64,000 bases of DNA from NCBI RefSeq assembly GCF_005886875.1, contig NZ_PNBY01000034.1, positions 62,001 through 126,000 of the forward strand. Reading direction: 5' to 3'. The notes beneath the pieces were generated by a model. The model did not search any database, was not told where the DNA came from, and was given only the letters and a program-made list of their open reading frames with translations. This DNA is from Pseudoalteromonas aurantia. Its GTDB lineage: Bacteria; Pseudomonadota; Gammaproteobacteria; Enterobacterales; Alteromonadaceae. Made by a program: the position numbers and the translations under genes. Below are positions 17,408-25,994 of this stretch, piece by piece. Each line of letters starts with the position of its first letter. The first letter of the stretch is position 1.

Positions 17408-18688
17408 TTACAATTTAGCAAAGGCACGTTGCGCAGCAGCGATGGTATTTTTAATATCTTCATTTGAGTGCATTGTACTTACAAAGCCAGCTTCAAATGC
17501 TGAGGGGGCTAAGTAAACACCTTCTTCTAGCATTAAATGGAAGAAGCGTTTAAAGCGCTCTAAATCACATTCCGTTGCTTGCTGGTAACTGGTAACCGAC
17601 TCCGCGTCAGTGAAGAAGAAACCGTACATCCCACCAGCAAAATTGGTAGTTAGTGGAATACCTGCGGCATCAGCTGCTTGCTGAAAGCCTTCGCATAGCG
17701 CTTTACTTTTTGCTTCAAGTTCATCATGCAAGCCTTCAGCAGATAAAAGCTCTAGTGCTTTTAATCCGGCCGCCATAGCGATTGGATTGCCTGATAAAGT
17801 ACCGGCTTGGTATACAGGGCCAACAGGGGCAATATAATCCATAATGGCGTGTTTACCCCCAAACGCACCGACAGGCATACCACCACCAATCACCTTCCCT
17901 AAGCAAGTTAAATCTGGCTGGATATCGTAATAAGCCTGAGCCCCCCCAAGTGCCACCCGAAAGCCTGTCATGACCTCATCAAAGATGAGTACTGCGCCGT
18001 GTTCATCACACACGTCACGCAAACCTTGCAAGAAGCCAGGCTCAGGTGGAATGCAGTTCATGTTACCAGCAACCGGTTCCACGATAATACAAGATATTTC
18101 ATCTGGGTACTGTGCAAAGATGGCTTTCACTTCATCTAAATTATTAAATGATACGGTGAGCGTGTGTTTGGCAAAATCTTCTGGGATCCCAGGGGAGCTA
18201 GGCACGCCCATGGTGAGTGCGCCTGAGCCTGCTTTAACCAATAAAGAATCTGCATGGCCATGATAACATCCTTCAAATTTGAGGATTTTGTCACGATTAG
18301 TGTAGCCTCGGGCTAAACGAATTGCGCTCATGGTGGCTTCTGTGCCTGAACTTACCATGCGTACCTTTTCAATTGAAGGAACTAGCTCTTTGACTTTTTC
18401 TGCCATAAGAATTTCAGCTTCAGTTGGGGCGCCGTAGCTTAGACCGTTTTCTACTGCGGCTAACACGGCTTGTTTTATCTCTGGGTGATTGTGCCCTAAG
18501 ATCATCGGTCCCCATGAGCCAACATAATCGATGTAACAATTGTTGTCGGCATCGTAGGTAAAAGGCCCTTCTGCTTTGGTAATAAACAAAGGTGTACCGC
18601 CGACACCATTGAATGCGCGCACAGGAGAGTTTACACCTCCTGGAATAGAGGTTTGTGCACGAGAAAATAAATCTTGGCTTATGGTCAT
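17408..18688 (-). CDS. hemL: Glutamate-1-semialdehyde 2,1-aminomutase HemL
   Basis: A 426-residue PLP enzyme that converts glutamate-1-semialdehyde to 5-aminolevulinate in the C5 pathway to haem and other tetrapyrroles. Diagnostic parts are the N-terminal [48 protein letters not shown] and [18 protein letters not shown], whose Lys holds PLP. The length equals that of the family. It sits 17 bases after pyrB on the minus strand, and hemJ, another tetrapyrrole gene, is two genes upstream. The run clcA-hemJ-pyrB-hemL has short gaps and ends in a terminator. Confidence 0.94.
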   Translation of the reverse strand: MTISQDLFSRAQTSIPGGVNSPVRAFNGVGGTPLFITKAEGPFTYDADNNCYIDYVGSWGPMILGHNHPEIKQAVLAAVENGLSYGAPTEAEILMAEKVKELVPSIEKVRMVSSGTEATMSAIRLARGYTNRDKILKFEGCYHGHADSLLVKAGSGALTMGVPSSPGIPEDFAKHTLTVSFNNLDEVKAIFAQYPDEISCIIVEPVAGNMNCIPPEPGFLQGLRDVCDEHGAVLIFDEVMTGFRVALGGAQAYYDIQPDLTCLGKVIGGGMPVGAFGGKHAIMDYIAPVGPVYQAGTLSGNPIAMAAGLKALELLSAEGLHDELEAKSKALCEGFQQAADAAGIPLTTNFAGGMYGFFFTDAESVTSYQQATECDLERFKRFFHLMLEEGVYLAPSAFEAGFVSTMHSNEDIKNTIAAAQRAFAKL

Positions 18689-18705
18689 GTTAAATTCCTA
18701 TCTGC

Positions 18706-19722
18706 TTAGCTATTACGCTTACGGCTGAACCAAGGTACATCTGCTTCATACTGAGTAATTTGGTTTTCTACGCCAAGCGTTAATGCAAACAACGCCATTC
18801 TGATCAAGACACCATTTTGTACTTGACGGAATATTGCGAGGTTATCGTTATTATTGAGATCATTGTCTAGTTCATTCGCGTCACTGCGGCTATCACGCGG
18901 CAGCGGATGCATTAATACGGAGTTTGGTTTGCAGTGCGCGTTGTAAATGGCTTGGCTGATCCGAAAGCCACCACGGTATTTGTTTGCTTCTTCTTGGGAA
19001 GGGAAACGCTCTTCTTGAATACGTGTTTGATAGACGATATCAGCGGCTAGGTTGCCTTCCATTTGTGACACGATTTCTATTTTATGGCCCGCATTACTGA
19101 CACTATCTAAGATGTAATCGGGCATTTGTAATCCGTCAGGTGCAACCATACTGAAGCGAATATCTTTATAGTGACAGAGTAATTTTGATAAAGAGTGCAC
19201 TGTGCGGCCATATTTTAAATCACCCACCAGAGCAATATGCATTCCATCGATTCCACGCTCAAAACGACCCAGTTCTCGATCTATTGTCAGCAAATCTAAT
19301 AAGGCTTGAGTTGGGTGCTCATTTGGCCCGTCACCGCCATTAATTACGGGAACGTCTGAGCCTGTCGCAAACTCTGCGACTGATCCTGCATCAGGGTGGC
19401 GCATTGCAACGGCATCAGCATAAGCTGAAATGACACGTGCAGTATCGTAGAGAGATTCACCCTTTGCTAATGCAGAGCTTTGCATACCTGTTGTCTCTCG
19501 GACAATACCACCGAGTAAGTTAAATGCGGTACCAAAACTCACTCGTGTTCGAGTACTTGGTTCAAAGAATAGGTTGGCTAAGATAGCGCCCTCTAAAACA
19601 CGCGTGCGCTTATGCTTTTTTGCATAAGGTTCCATTTGTTTTGCAACAGCAAAAATATGCTCAATTGCCTCTCGGTCCAATTGATTTACGGAAAGAATGT
19701 TTTCACCTTGGAAACTTAACAT
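18706..19722 (-). CDS. pyrB: Aspartate carbamoyltransferase catalytic chain
   Basis: A 338-residue transcarbamoylase of pyrimidine synthesis, joining carbamoyl phosphate to aspartate. The carbamoyl-phosphate loop reads FFEPSTRTRVSF, the HPTQALLDL motif is present, and HPLPRDSRSD is the aspartate-side loop. ATG 19722 is used because AGGA lies about 8 bases upstream; an ATG 18 bases earlier has no such site. No regulatory-chain gene (pyrI) is adjacent, so allosteric control as in E. coli is not shown here. It lies between hemJ and hemL. Confidence 0.92.
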   Translation of the reverse strand: MLSFQGENILSVNQLDREAIEHIFAVAKQMEPYAKKHKRTRVLEGAILANLFFEPSTRTRVSFGTAFNLLGGIVRETTGMQSSALAKGESLYDTARVISAYADAVAMRHPDAGSVAEFATGSDVPVINGGDGPNEHPTQALLDLLTIDRELGRFERGIDGMHIALVGDLKYGRTVHSLSKLLCHYKDIRFSMVAPDGLQMPDYILDSVSNAGHKIEIVSQMEGNLAADIVYQTRIQEERFPSQEEANKYRGGFRISQAIYNAHCKPNSVLMHPLPRDSRSDANELDNDLNNNDNLAIFRQVQNGVLIRMALFALTLGVENQITQYEADVPWFSRKRNS

Positions 19723-19827
19723 GGGGTGGTTCCTAATCACTGATTGACAACGGGCTTGCGGCGCAGCAAACCACCATCATAACGCGCATACAGTAGCATG
19801 GTTATTTGGCGCGCCATTGTAACACAA

Positions 19828-20262
19828 TTAAAGGCTTGGTTTGAGTACCGCGAGCAATACAATTGCAAGTAATACCAGCACTGGAAACTCGTTAAAGTAA
19901 CGATAGAAGCGATCGCTTCGTTTATTTCTGTCATGCTTAAAATCAGCGAGTAATTTAAAGCAAAAGCCATGATAAATATAAAGAATGATCACCAGTATTA
20001 ATTTGTAATGTAGCCACATACTGTACCGGAACCACTCACGTCCATATTCAACGATAGTTAATACGCCGAAAATCAGAGTTAGGATTGCAAATGGGGTAAC
20101 AAAATAAAGTAATCGGCGCTCCATTATTTTAAGCATAGCACTGCATGACTTTTCTTCAGTCATTGCGTGGTAGACAAATAATCTAGGAAGATAAAAAATA
20201 CCCGCAAACCATGCGATCATAAAAAAGAGATGTAACGCTTTAAAAGTTAAAAGTAAGCTCAT
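19828..20262 (-). CDS. hemJ: Protoporphyrinogen oxidase HemJ
   Basis: A 144-residue inner-membrane protein with four membrane segments, of the HemJ family (formerly annotated as CopD-like). HemJ oxidises protoporphyrinogen IX to protoporphyrin IX in bacteria without HemG or HemY. The diagnostic opening is LLTFKALHLFFMIAWFAGIFYLPRLFVYHA with the conserved His, followed by the MERRLLYF region, WLHYKL and the RFYRYFNEFP segment with the end of helix four. Its neighbours include hemL, another tetrapyrrole gene. It starts 13 bases after clcA stops. Confidence 0.85.
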   Translation of the reverse strand: MSLLLTFKALHLFFMIAWFAGIFYLPRLFVYHAMTEEKSCSAMLKIMERRLLYFVTPFAILTLIFGVLTIVEYGREWFRYSMWLHYKLILVIILYIYHGFCFKLLADFKHDRNKRSDRFYRYFNEFPVLVLLAIVLLAVLKPSL

Positions 20263-20275
20263 TGTGCCCTCAATG

Positions 20276-21958
20276 TTAAAGTAAGCTATTACGCGTGGTT
20301 AAAATATGACGGATATGGTCCCAGCGTAATATCCCCATTATTTGTTGATTATCTTTTTGATTGTAAATATATACTGCGCCACTGCGCTTATCTTTGAGTA
20401 CATCAAATGCGTCTGACAAGGTTGCTTGACTGCTTAGGCCTTGAAGCGGAATATAAGAAATATTCATGCTTTGATCACTCATTAAATTTAGGTCATATTC
20501 AGCTAATCGATAACCGTGTTCTTCATCATAAACGATCAGTGGAGTTTGACTATTCACTGCGTCGAGTGTTTCTTTTATTTGTTCTTTATCATCGGAATAT
20601 AACAATTTAAATTGTTCGTCCATGTCATCCATTATCCCCACTTTTTGTAGTGCTTCGCTGGCGGGAGAAACTTGATAAGGTAAGCCCTGAAAATCAAGTT
20701 GCTGTAAAAAAATAGACCGATTACCAAACACTTGCAGTGCAGTTACATAGGCGGTAGAGATCACCAGCATTGCAGGTACGATGATTTCTGGACTAGAAGT
20801 CAATTCCATTACCGCAGTTAACGCCGCCAAAGGCGCATGCAAGGTAGCCGCAAGTAACCCTGCCATGCCCAATACACCATAGGTGCCGCTGACATCAACC
20901 CCCGGGGTAATAAACTGGGCAAAAAAGGACATTAACGTGCCCATAACAACCCCAAGTCCGATAACGGGACCAATTAACCCCCCTGGTATACCTAGCCCTA
21001 TCGCAAATAAAGTAGCAAGCAATTTAGCGATGAGTATTGTTGTGAGTAATTGAATATTTTCTGGTGAATCCACAGCAATGGTGATAGCACTCATCCCAGA
21101 CCCCATTGCTTGAGGAACCATATAGCCGATAAGGCCCGCAATTAGCCCAGCTAACATTAATCTTGGTAACATGCTCAATGGTTTGAATGTTTTTATAATG
21201 AGCATAAGATTTTGATTAAAACTAAAGGCGACGGCACCGAGTATTGCGCCACACAGAATTAAATAAGGGTAGTGCCAAAAGCTCAAAGGCGTGATATTGA
21301 TTAGTGCCAACTCAGATCCTGCGCCAAATACAAACTGCGTTGCTAAGGCCCCTGTGACTGCGGCGAGCATGATGGGCACAAAGATATGTATTTTGTATTC
21401 TCGTAAAACGACTTCCATCACAAAAATAACCGCAGCCAGCGGTGTGTTAAATGACGCCGCTATACCTGCAGCGACACCACAGCCAGCAAGAGTACGAGAG
21501 GCATTCATAGGTAAATGTAGCCGCTCAGCTAAAATACTGGCGCCGGTAGCTCCCATATGAACAGAAGGTCCTTCACGGCCAACAGAGAAGCCACTTATAA
21601 GTGCGACAGCTCCGCCAAAAAATTGGTTCGCGGTATTCCAAATCGGCATTTGACCGTAGTGATGTTTGATACGGTGGATCACAAAAGGAATACCCAACCT
21701 ATAATGCCTAAAGCCTGTTAAATTAGCGAATAGAGCAATCAATAAAGCGGCCAAAACAGGTAGTACAACACGTTGAAACTCAGGGAGCTGCGAAAAATGA
21801 TCAGGAGAGTCTAAAAAGGTTGATTGCACAAGCACAATGGTGAGACGAAATAATATGATCAGAATAGCCGCAATTAATCCTGCACACACACCGAGTAAAC
21901 ACAGTTGAACGGATGTTTTGGGTTTGGCCAAACTACGCCGTAATGTATCCAGCGACAT
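20276..21958 (-). CDS. clcA: ClC-family chloride channel/antiporter with C-terminal CBS region
   Basis: A 560-residue membrane protein. About residues 15-430 form the ClC core with many helices; the selectivity motif GREGPSVHMGA contains the gating glutamate, and GIPGGLIGP is the second signature. A cytoplasmic C-terminus (about 440-560) looks like a CBS pair, which bacterial ClcA of E. coli lacks. Members exchange chloride for protons and help in acid stress. The position next to hemL and erpA repeats the enterobacterial hemL-clcA-erpA order, although orientation differs. Confidence 0.85.
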   Translation of the reverse strand: MSLDTLRRSLAKPKTSVQLCLLGVCAGLIAAILIILFRLTIVLVQSTFLDSPDHFSQLPEFQRVVLPVLAALLIALFANLTGFRHYRLGIPFVIHRIKHHYGQMPIWNTANQFFGGAVALISGFSVGREGPSVHMGATGASILAERLHLPMNASRTLAGCGVAAGIAASFNTPLAAVIFVMEVVLREYKIHIFVPIMLAAVTGALATQFVFGAGSELALINITPLSFWHYPYLILCGAILGAVAFSFNQNLMLIIKTFKPLSMLPRLMLAGLIAGLIGYMVPQAMGSGMSAITIAVDSPENIQLLTTILIAKLLATLFAIGLGIPGGLIGPVIGLGVVMGTLMSFFAQFITPGVDVSGTYGVLGMAGLLAATLHAPLAALTAVMELTSSPEIIVPAMLVISTAYVTALQVFGNRSIFLQQLDFQGLPYQVSPASEALQKVGIMDDMDEQFKLLYSDDKEQIKETLDAVNSQTPLIVYDEEHGYRLAEYDLNLMSDQSMNISYIPLQGLSSQATLSDAFDVLKDKRSGAVYIYNQKDNQQIMGILRWDHIRHILTTRNSLL

Positions 21959-22126
21959 ATCTTAATTCCATGTCATATTAAAGACTTAAGTCTATCAAAA
22001 AAATGTCACTTCGTCTTATTGAGAAACTGAAATTTTATGGCAAGAATTACCTGAATACTTATGAGAAGCAAATGTCATTATGAGGAATTTGGCAATAGTC
22101 TGAGAAGCGTGTTTGATATGGGGTTA

Positions 22127-22166
22127 TTTTAATCAATTAAGGTGTTGTGACTATACTTGATTAAAA
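22127..22166 (+). promoter_or_regulatory. 10-bp perfect inverted repeat upstream of erpA
   Basis: TTTTAATCAA (22127-22136) is the exact reverse complement of 22157-22166, with a 20-base spacer. It ends about 50 bases before the erpA ATG. A second short pair, GTGTT (22142-22146) and AACAC (22164-22168), overlaps it. It may be an operator or a leader structure; no IscR-type site could be recognised with confidence. Confidence 0.35.
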
Positions 22167-22216
22167 CACTCGGGTATTAGATAATCCAGCCATAAAATGT
22201 ACAAGGGTCGAAAAGT

Positions 22217-22555
22217 ATGTCTGAACAGTTACCAATTCAATTTAGTGATGCCGCGGCGCATCGCGTAAAAGAGTTAATTGAAGAAGAAGAGAATCCTGAG
22301 TTAAAGCTGCGTGTTTATGTAACTGGAGGTGGTTGCTCTGGTTTTCAATATGGATTCACTTTTGATGAAAAAGCCAACCCTGGTGATTTAGAAATTGAAA
22401 AAAATGGGGTGGTCATGGTTGTTGACCCGATGAGTATTCAATATTTAATTGATGGTGTGGTGGATTATACTGAAGGGTTAGAAGGCGCACGCTTTTTTGT
22501 AAGTAACCCAAATGCAACGACAACCTGTGGGTGTGGGGCTAGTTTTAGCGTTTAA
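22217..22555 (+). CDS. erpA: Iron-sulfur cluster insertion protein ErpA
   Basis: A 112-residue A-type carrier that receives Fe-S clusters from the assembly scaffold and passes them to apoproteins, including enzymes of isoprenoid synthesis and respiration. The three cluster cysteines are in [13 protein letters not shown] and at the C-terminal TTCGCGASF. The length and the opening [23 protein letters not shown] match ErpA more than IscA or SufA, and there are no isc genes nearby. It is a single-gene unit with its own terminator. Confidence 0.92.
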   Translation: MSEQLPIQFSDAAAHRVKELIEEEENPELKLRVYVTGGGCSGFQYGFTFDEKANPGDLEIEKNGVVMVVDPMSIQYLIDGVVDYTEGLEGARFFVSNPNATTTCGCGASFSV

Positions 22556-22582
22556 TTAAACCCCACTACTTAAAATGAAGAG

Positions 22583-22606
22583 GCCACGAATTAACGTGGC
22601 TTTTTT
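22583..22606 (+). terminator. Intrinsic terminator of erpA
   Basis: GCCACG (22583-22588) pairs with CGTGGC (22595-22600) and is followed by six T residues. The T-run overlaps the last codons of the minus-strand small membrane protein gene. Confidence 0.85.
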
Positions 22607-22778
22607 ATGTCTTTGTCACTTGGATCATTAATGTAAAGAATCCTAATACAAAAGAACTAAATACGAGTATATAGATAAATCCTTGCTTCCCTTGTTTCAG
22701 TGGAATTCGATTACTGCGTAAAAACCAAAACCATCCTATACATAATAAAATAGGTAACAAAAACAGCACTCTAAACAT
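22605..22778 (-). CDS. 57-residue membrane protein
   Basis: A short gene with clear coding character: MFRVLFLLPILLCIGWFWFLR, then a polar loop with KQGKQGF, then a second hydrophobic segment YILVFSSFVLGFFTLMI. Two membrane helices with a short loop are predicted. AAGAGA lies about 8 bases before the ATG. I recall similar small proteins (..LLPIxL..W..YL.....QGxxGFxYI..) in Vibrio and relatives, but no function. Its stop codon overlaps the T-run of the erpA terminator, so the two genes converge. Confidence 0.7.
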   Translation of the reverse strand: MFRVLFLLPILLCIGWFWFLRSNRIPLKQGKQGFIYILVFSSFVLGFFTLMIQVTKT

Positions 22779-22940
22779 AAAAGATTCTCTTTTTTAGGTT
22801 TACCTATCCTTTTAAAAATCTAAGCTATTGTTTTAAATGAAAAAATAAATCATTTCATTTTCTGGTGCATTTTATAAAAAATTTGTTAAAGTTAATGCCT
22901 GTCCACGCTTGGATAAAAAGTCGGTAAAAAGTTAAATTTT

Positions 22941-23034
22941 AATTAGGTGTTAACAAAAATATAGGCTATACCTAATTTGGTACATAGGAACAAATGATAG
23001 ATTTTTTGATCATGCCTATGGTATACAGTACACC
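22941..23034 (+). promoter_or_regulatory. Cluster of inverted repeats ahead of the XRE regulator
   Basis: Three symmetric elements lie in the 325-base region before the regulator. AATTAGGT (22941-22948) pairs with ACCTAATT (22970-22977). CATAGG (22983-22988) pairs with CCTATG (23015-23020), enclosing an ATGAT/ATCAT pair. GGTATACAGTACACC (23020-23034) is an imperfect palindrome. One could be an autoregulatory operator. Otherwise 22779-23103 is AT-rich with nothing recognised. Confidence 0.35.
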
Positions 23035-23103
23035 GCTGATGTGAGACGGGCAAATTTCATATCGGTGTAATTTAGAATAATCATCGAGTAGGAGATGTTA
23101 AAT

Positions 23104-23349
23104 ATGATGGGTAAAACGGTTTCTTCAGAAGAAAACGGCAAGTTAACAAAATGGTTAAAATCGAAGCGTCATGAAAAAGGCCATACAATGCGCAGCCTTG
23201 CGCAGGTTTTAGGCACACCGCACTCTTTTATCGGTAAAATTGAAAATCAAGAACGTCGTTTGGATGTGATTGAATTTTTACGCTATTGCGAAGCATTAGA
23301 AGTAGACCCGTATGAAGGTCTTAACTTAGTGAATAAAGACGAAGACTAA
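23104..23349 (+). CDS. Small XRE-family helix-turn-helix regulator
   Basis: An 81-residue protein that is almost entirely an HTH_3 (Xre/Cro) domain: KLTKWLKSKRHEKGHTMRSLAQVLGTPHSFIGKIENQERRLDV, then a helix ending in CEALEVDPYEGLNLV. ATG 23104 is chosen because GGAG at 23091-23094 is then 9 bases away; the ATG at 23095 would touch the ribosome site. No sensor domain or toxin partner is present, so it is not obviously an antitoxin. It may control itself through the symmetric sites upstream. Confidence 0.75.
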   Translation: MMGKTVSSEENGKLTKWLKSKRHEKGHTMRSLAQVLGTPHSFIGKIENQERRLDVIEFLRYCEALEVDPYEGLNLVNKDED

Positions 23350-23369
23350 TTAAATAAGTTAGCGTATGA

Positions 23370-23389
23370 AGGTGCAAGGAACTGCACCT
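23370..23389. other. Hairpin between convergent genes
   Basis: AGGTGCA (23370-23376) pairs with TGCACCT (23383-23389) around AGGAAC, between the convergent XRE gene and the AmpG-like gene. It has no T-run, so its role as a terminator is weak. Confidence 0.35.
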
Positions 23390-23408
23390 CAATCCTCTCA
23401 CTCTTACG

Positions 23409-24788
23409 TTACTTTTTTGAAAGATGATATGCAGATTCAATGTCATACAGTTTATGACGTATCATATAAAGTAGCAATAATGATGGTATTACCATTAATG
23501 CAGTTATCACAAAGAATAACGCCCAATCCCCTTGTAACCAATCATCAATTACCATGCCACTATAGCTCGACATAACCGTTCGCCCTAAGCTTCCTAGTGA
23601 GGCTAGCAAGGCATAATGTGTTGCACTGAATGCGCGGTCACACATCATCGATATAAAGGCGACCATTGCAACTAATGACCAAGCTTGTGTAAAGCCATCA
23701 ACCACGATCGCCATAGCATATAAATGCTCTTGAGGGCCTACTACAGCGATCCATGAAAACATGAGATTAGAAGCAGCCATTGCTAAACCGCTGATAAATA
23801 GCCCTTTTACAATGCCATACTTATGGTTAAAAATACTGCTTAAAAAAGCGAATATAATGGTGATCACACCCGTTCCTAGCTTCGAATATTGGCCAATTTG
23901 ACTGTTACTGAAACCAATCTCTTTATAGAAAACAATAGACATTCTTGCTAAAAACGATTCACCTATTTTAAATAAGAATATAAATAGCAATAATGCTAGC
24001 GCTGTTTTGACGCCATTTTTAGTGAAAAAACTTTTAAAAGGCTCTATGAGTGTCACCGCAAACCATGCTAGTGCTTTATTTATGGCACTTTGTGAGTGGC
24101 CTAAGCGAGCTTGGTAAGCTAATTCTAGCTGTTTGTGAATATGATCTCTTTTTGATTCCGGCTCTTTAGCAAATAATGTAACGAGAACGAGTAGCCCCAT
24201 AATGATACCAAGTACTAAATAAATTCTTGGCCAATCGAAAGCCGGTGAGTCAGCCAAGAAAAAAGGGATCGCGCCGAGTAATGCATAGCCACTCCACCAC
24301 CCAGAGGTCGCCATTGCGGCAGCCGCAGTGGCTTTTTCACTTTCTGCTTCAGGTAAGATATCTATACGGTAGGCGTCAATCGCAATGTCGTGTGTTGCCG
24401 AAGCAGCCGCAATAATAAAACACAGTAAGGCGGCACTGAATACGTTATCTTTGATGACGATATAAGACATGCCTATGGTTGCAAGCATAGTGATCACTTG
24501 GCAAGTGGCGATCCAGCTTCGTCTTTGACCTAGCATGGCGGTCAATCGTGGGATCTTGACGCGATCGAGCAACGGTGACCATAAAAAGTTAATCGTATAT
24601 GCACCGAAGACGATACCAAATAAGCCTATCATACTGCGGCTTAAACCTTCATCTTTAAGCCATGCGGACATAACTGAACCTATTAAAACCCAAGGGAAGC
24701 CACTGCTGATCCCCAACATAAAAATAGTGACCAATCGTCGGTCTTTATAGTAACCCAAATAGTCACGTAAACTTGCTTTGAGGATCAT
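23409..24788 (-). CDS. ampG: AmpG-family muropeptide permease (MFS)
   Basis: A 459-residue inner-membrane transporter with 12 or more helices. AmpG imports GlcNAc-anhydroMurNAc muropeptides for cell-wall recycling, and it is the route by which ampC induction signals enter the cell where AmpR exists. It fits the family in its start (DYLGYYKDRRLVTIFMLGISSGFPWVLIGSVMSAWL), in LWSPLLDRVKIP, and in DIAIDAYRIDILP after helix four. Synteny with yajG and bolA, as in E. coli (ampG-yajG-bolA), supports the name. No ampR or ampC lies here. Confidence 0.82.
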   Translation of the reverse strand: MILKASLRDYLGYYKDRRLVTIFMLGISSGFPWVLIGSVMSAWLKDEGLSRSMIGLFGIVFGAYTINFLWSPLLDRVKIPRLTAMLGQRRSWIATCQVITMLATIGMSYIVIKDNVFSAALLCFIIAAASATHDIAIDAYRIDILPEAESEKATAAAAMATSGWWSGYALLGAIPFFLADSPAFDWPRIYLVLGIIMGLLVLVTLFAKEPESKRDHIHKQLELAYQARLGHSQSAINKALAWFAVTLIEPFKSFFTKNGVKTALALLLFIFLFKIGESFLARMSIVFYKEIGFSNSQIGQYSKLGTGVITIIFAFLSSIFNHKYGIVKGLFISGLAMAASNLMFSWIAVVGPQEHLYAMAIVVDGFTQAWSLVAMVAFISMMCDRAFSATHYALLASLGSLGRTVMSSYSGMVIDDWLQGDWALFFVITALMVIPSLLLLYMIRHKLYDIESAYHLSKK

Positions 24789-24808
24789 TGGTGTGCTTCT
24801 TGTTTAGT

Positions 24809-25432
24809 TTAAAGTTCTATTGCTTTGAGCACGGCAATATCGAAAATAATAACCGGAGTCTTGGGGATAAAGGTGTAGCCGAGTTTTTGATTGTAACCTG
24901 TCTCTACTTGCATTATTTTGTCGAGCGTTTCATAGCCTTCAATAACATTACCAAATACTGCGAAGCCCCAATCACGGCCCGGGTTTAAATGTTTATTGTT
25001 ATCCATATTAAAAAAGAACTGACGCGTACCTGAGTGGGGTTTACTGTCTTGGTATGCCATTGCAACGCTATAAATATCATTTTTCATACCATTACCACTT
25101 TCGTTAAATATAGGCGGGCGTTCGAACATGCCATCATAGTCTTTATCATATCCGCCTCCTTGGATAACGAAGTCTTGTTCATTGGCATCATCGCGTTCAA
25201 CACGATGAAAGACGGAACCTTTATAGTCACCATTGATGACATATGTCAGAAAGTTGTTTACGGTAATAGGAGCACGAGAACGATCCAGCTCCAAAGTCAC
25301 TTTGCCAAGACTTGTGGTGATCTCAACACGAGGAAACAAATTATCTTTTTGTACAAAGCGCCCTTCTTTATTCGCCGTAAAAGCGAGGTTAGAAAATAAC
25401 GCTACGATCAAAATAAACCATATTCTTTTCAT
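24809..25432 (-). CDS. Exported cyclophilin-type peptidylprolyl isomerase
   Basis: A 207-residue periplasmic prolyl isomerase. Residues 1-19 form a signal peptide. The cyclophilin domain begins RVEITTSLGKVTLELDRSRAPITVNNFLTYV, with FHRVERDD (catalytic region), FVIQGGGYD, and FFFNMDNNKHLNPGRDWGFAVFGNVIEGYETLDKI. Compared with PpiA the domain is slightly long and the loop after GGGYD is extended. It catalyses cis-trans isomerisation of proline bonds in folding envelope proteins. It stops 20 bases before ampG and starts 1 base after yajG, so the three minus-strand genes are likely one operon. Confidence 0.87.
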   Translation of the reverse strand: MKRIWFILIVALFSNLAFTANKEGRFVQKDNLFPRVEITTSLGKVTLELDRSRAPITVNNFLTYVINGDYKGSVFHRVERDDANEQDFVIQGGGYDKDYDGMFERPPIFNESGNGMKNDIYSVAMAYQDSKPHSGTRQFFFNMDNNKHLNPGRDWGFAVFGNVIEGYETLDKIMQVETGYNQKLGYTFIPKTPVIIFDIAVLKAIEL

Positions 25433-25433
25433 C

Positions 25434-25991
25434 TTATTGTCCTTGTAAGAAATTGATAAGTACTTGATCAGTTACAATGCGCGTCAGCATTTTCTTCGTC
25501 AAGTTGTTTAATTGTGATTCGACTTTTGCTTGTTCGTGTTTTAACGGCCCTGTAATTTGCGATTGGCCTGTATAACGTTTTTCAAACGTATTGCCATTAG
25601 CGGCAGCAATAACCAACCAATCTGCAACAGCGTTACTTTCATGTTGCGTGAGACTTTCTGATATTTTGCTATTAAATGCATTGATTTGTAGCGTGATAGT
25701 ATGGCTTGAAGTAGGTAAGACTGTTACGCCATTGCTGGTTAGTGCGTCTAAAAAGGCGTTTTGTATTTTTACTGGCAAACTGGCATCGGGTAAATATACA
25801 GCGGGCTCTTGATTGAGTACTTTGATTGTGAAATTGGTAATACGGTGATCGACAACCTTTGCTTGCAGTACACTGTTAATAGTACTTATTTTTCCACTGG
25901 AATAAACTGGGTTTAAAATAACGGATTTTGGCTGTGTTGCACACCCTGACAGTGTGAAAAGGCTGATAAATAGAAGACACAGTTTTAACAT
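25434..25991 (-). CDS. yajG: YajG family lipoprotein
   Basis: A 185-residue lipoprotein with a signal peptide ending LSGC, so Cys17 is the lipidated residue. The body fits YajG: LNPVYSS near the N-terminus, then DHRITNFTIKVLN and SSHTITLQINAFNSKISESLTQHES. Function is unknown, but in Gammaproteobacteria the gene is persistently next to ampG, as here. Nothing in the sequence suggests enzymatic activity. It stops one base before the cyclophilin gene begins. Confidence 0.8.
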   Translation of the reverse strand: MLKLCLLFISLFTLSGCATQPKSVILNPVYSSGKISTINSVLQAKVVDHRITNFTIKVLNQEPAVYLPDASLPVKIQNAFLDALTSNGVTVLPTSSHTITLQINAFNSKISESLTQHESNAVADWLVIAAANGNTFEKRYTGQSQITGPLKHEQAKVESQLNNLTKKMLTRIVTDQVLINFLQGQ

Positions 25992-25994
25992 GGA

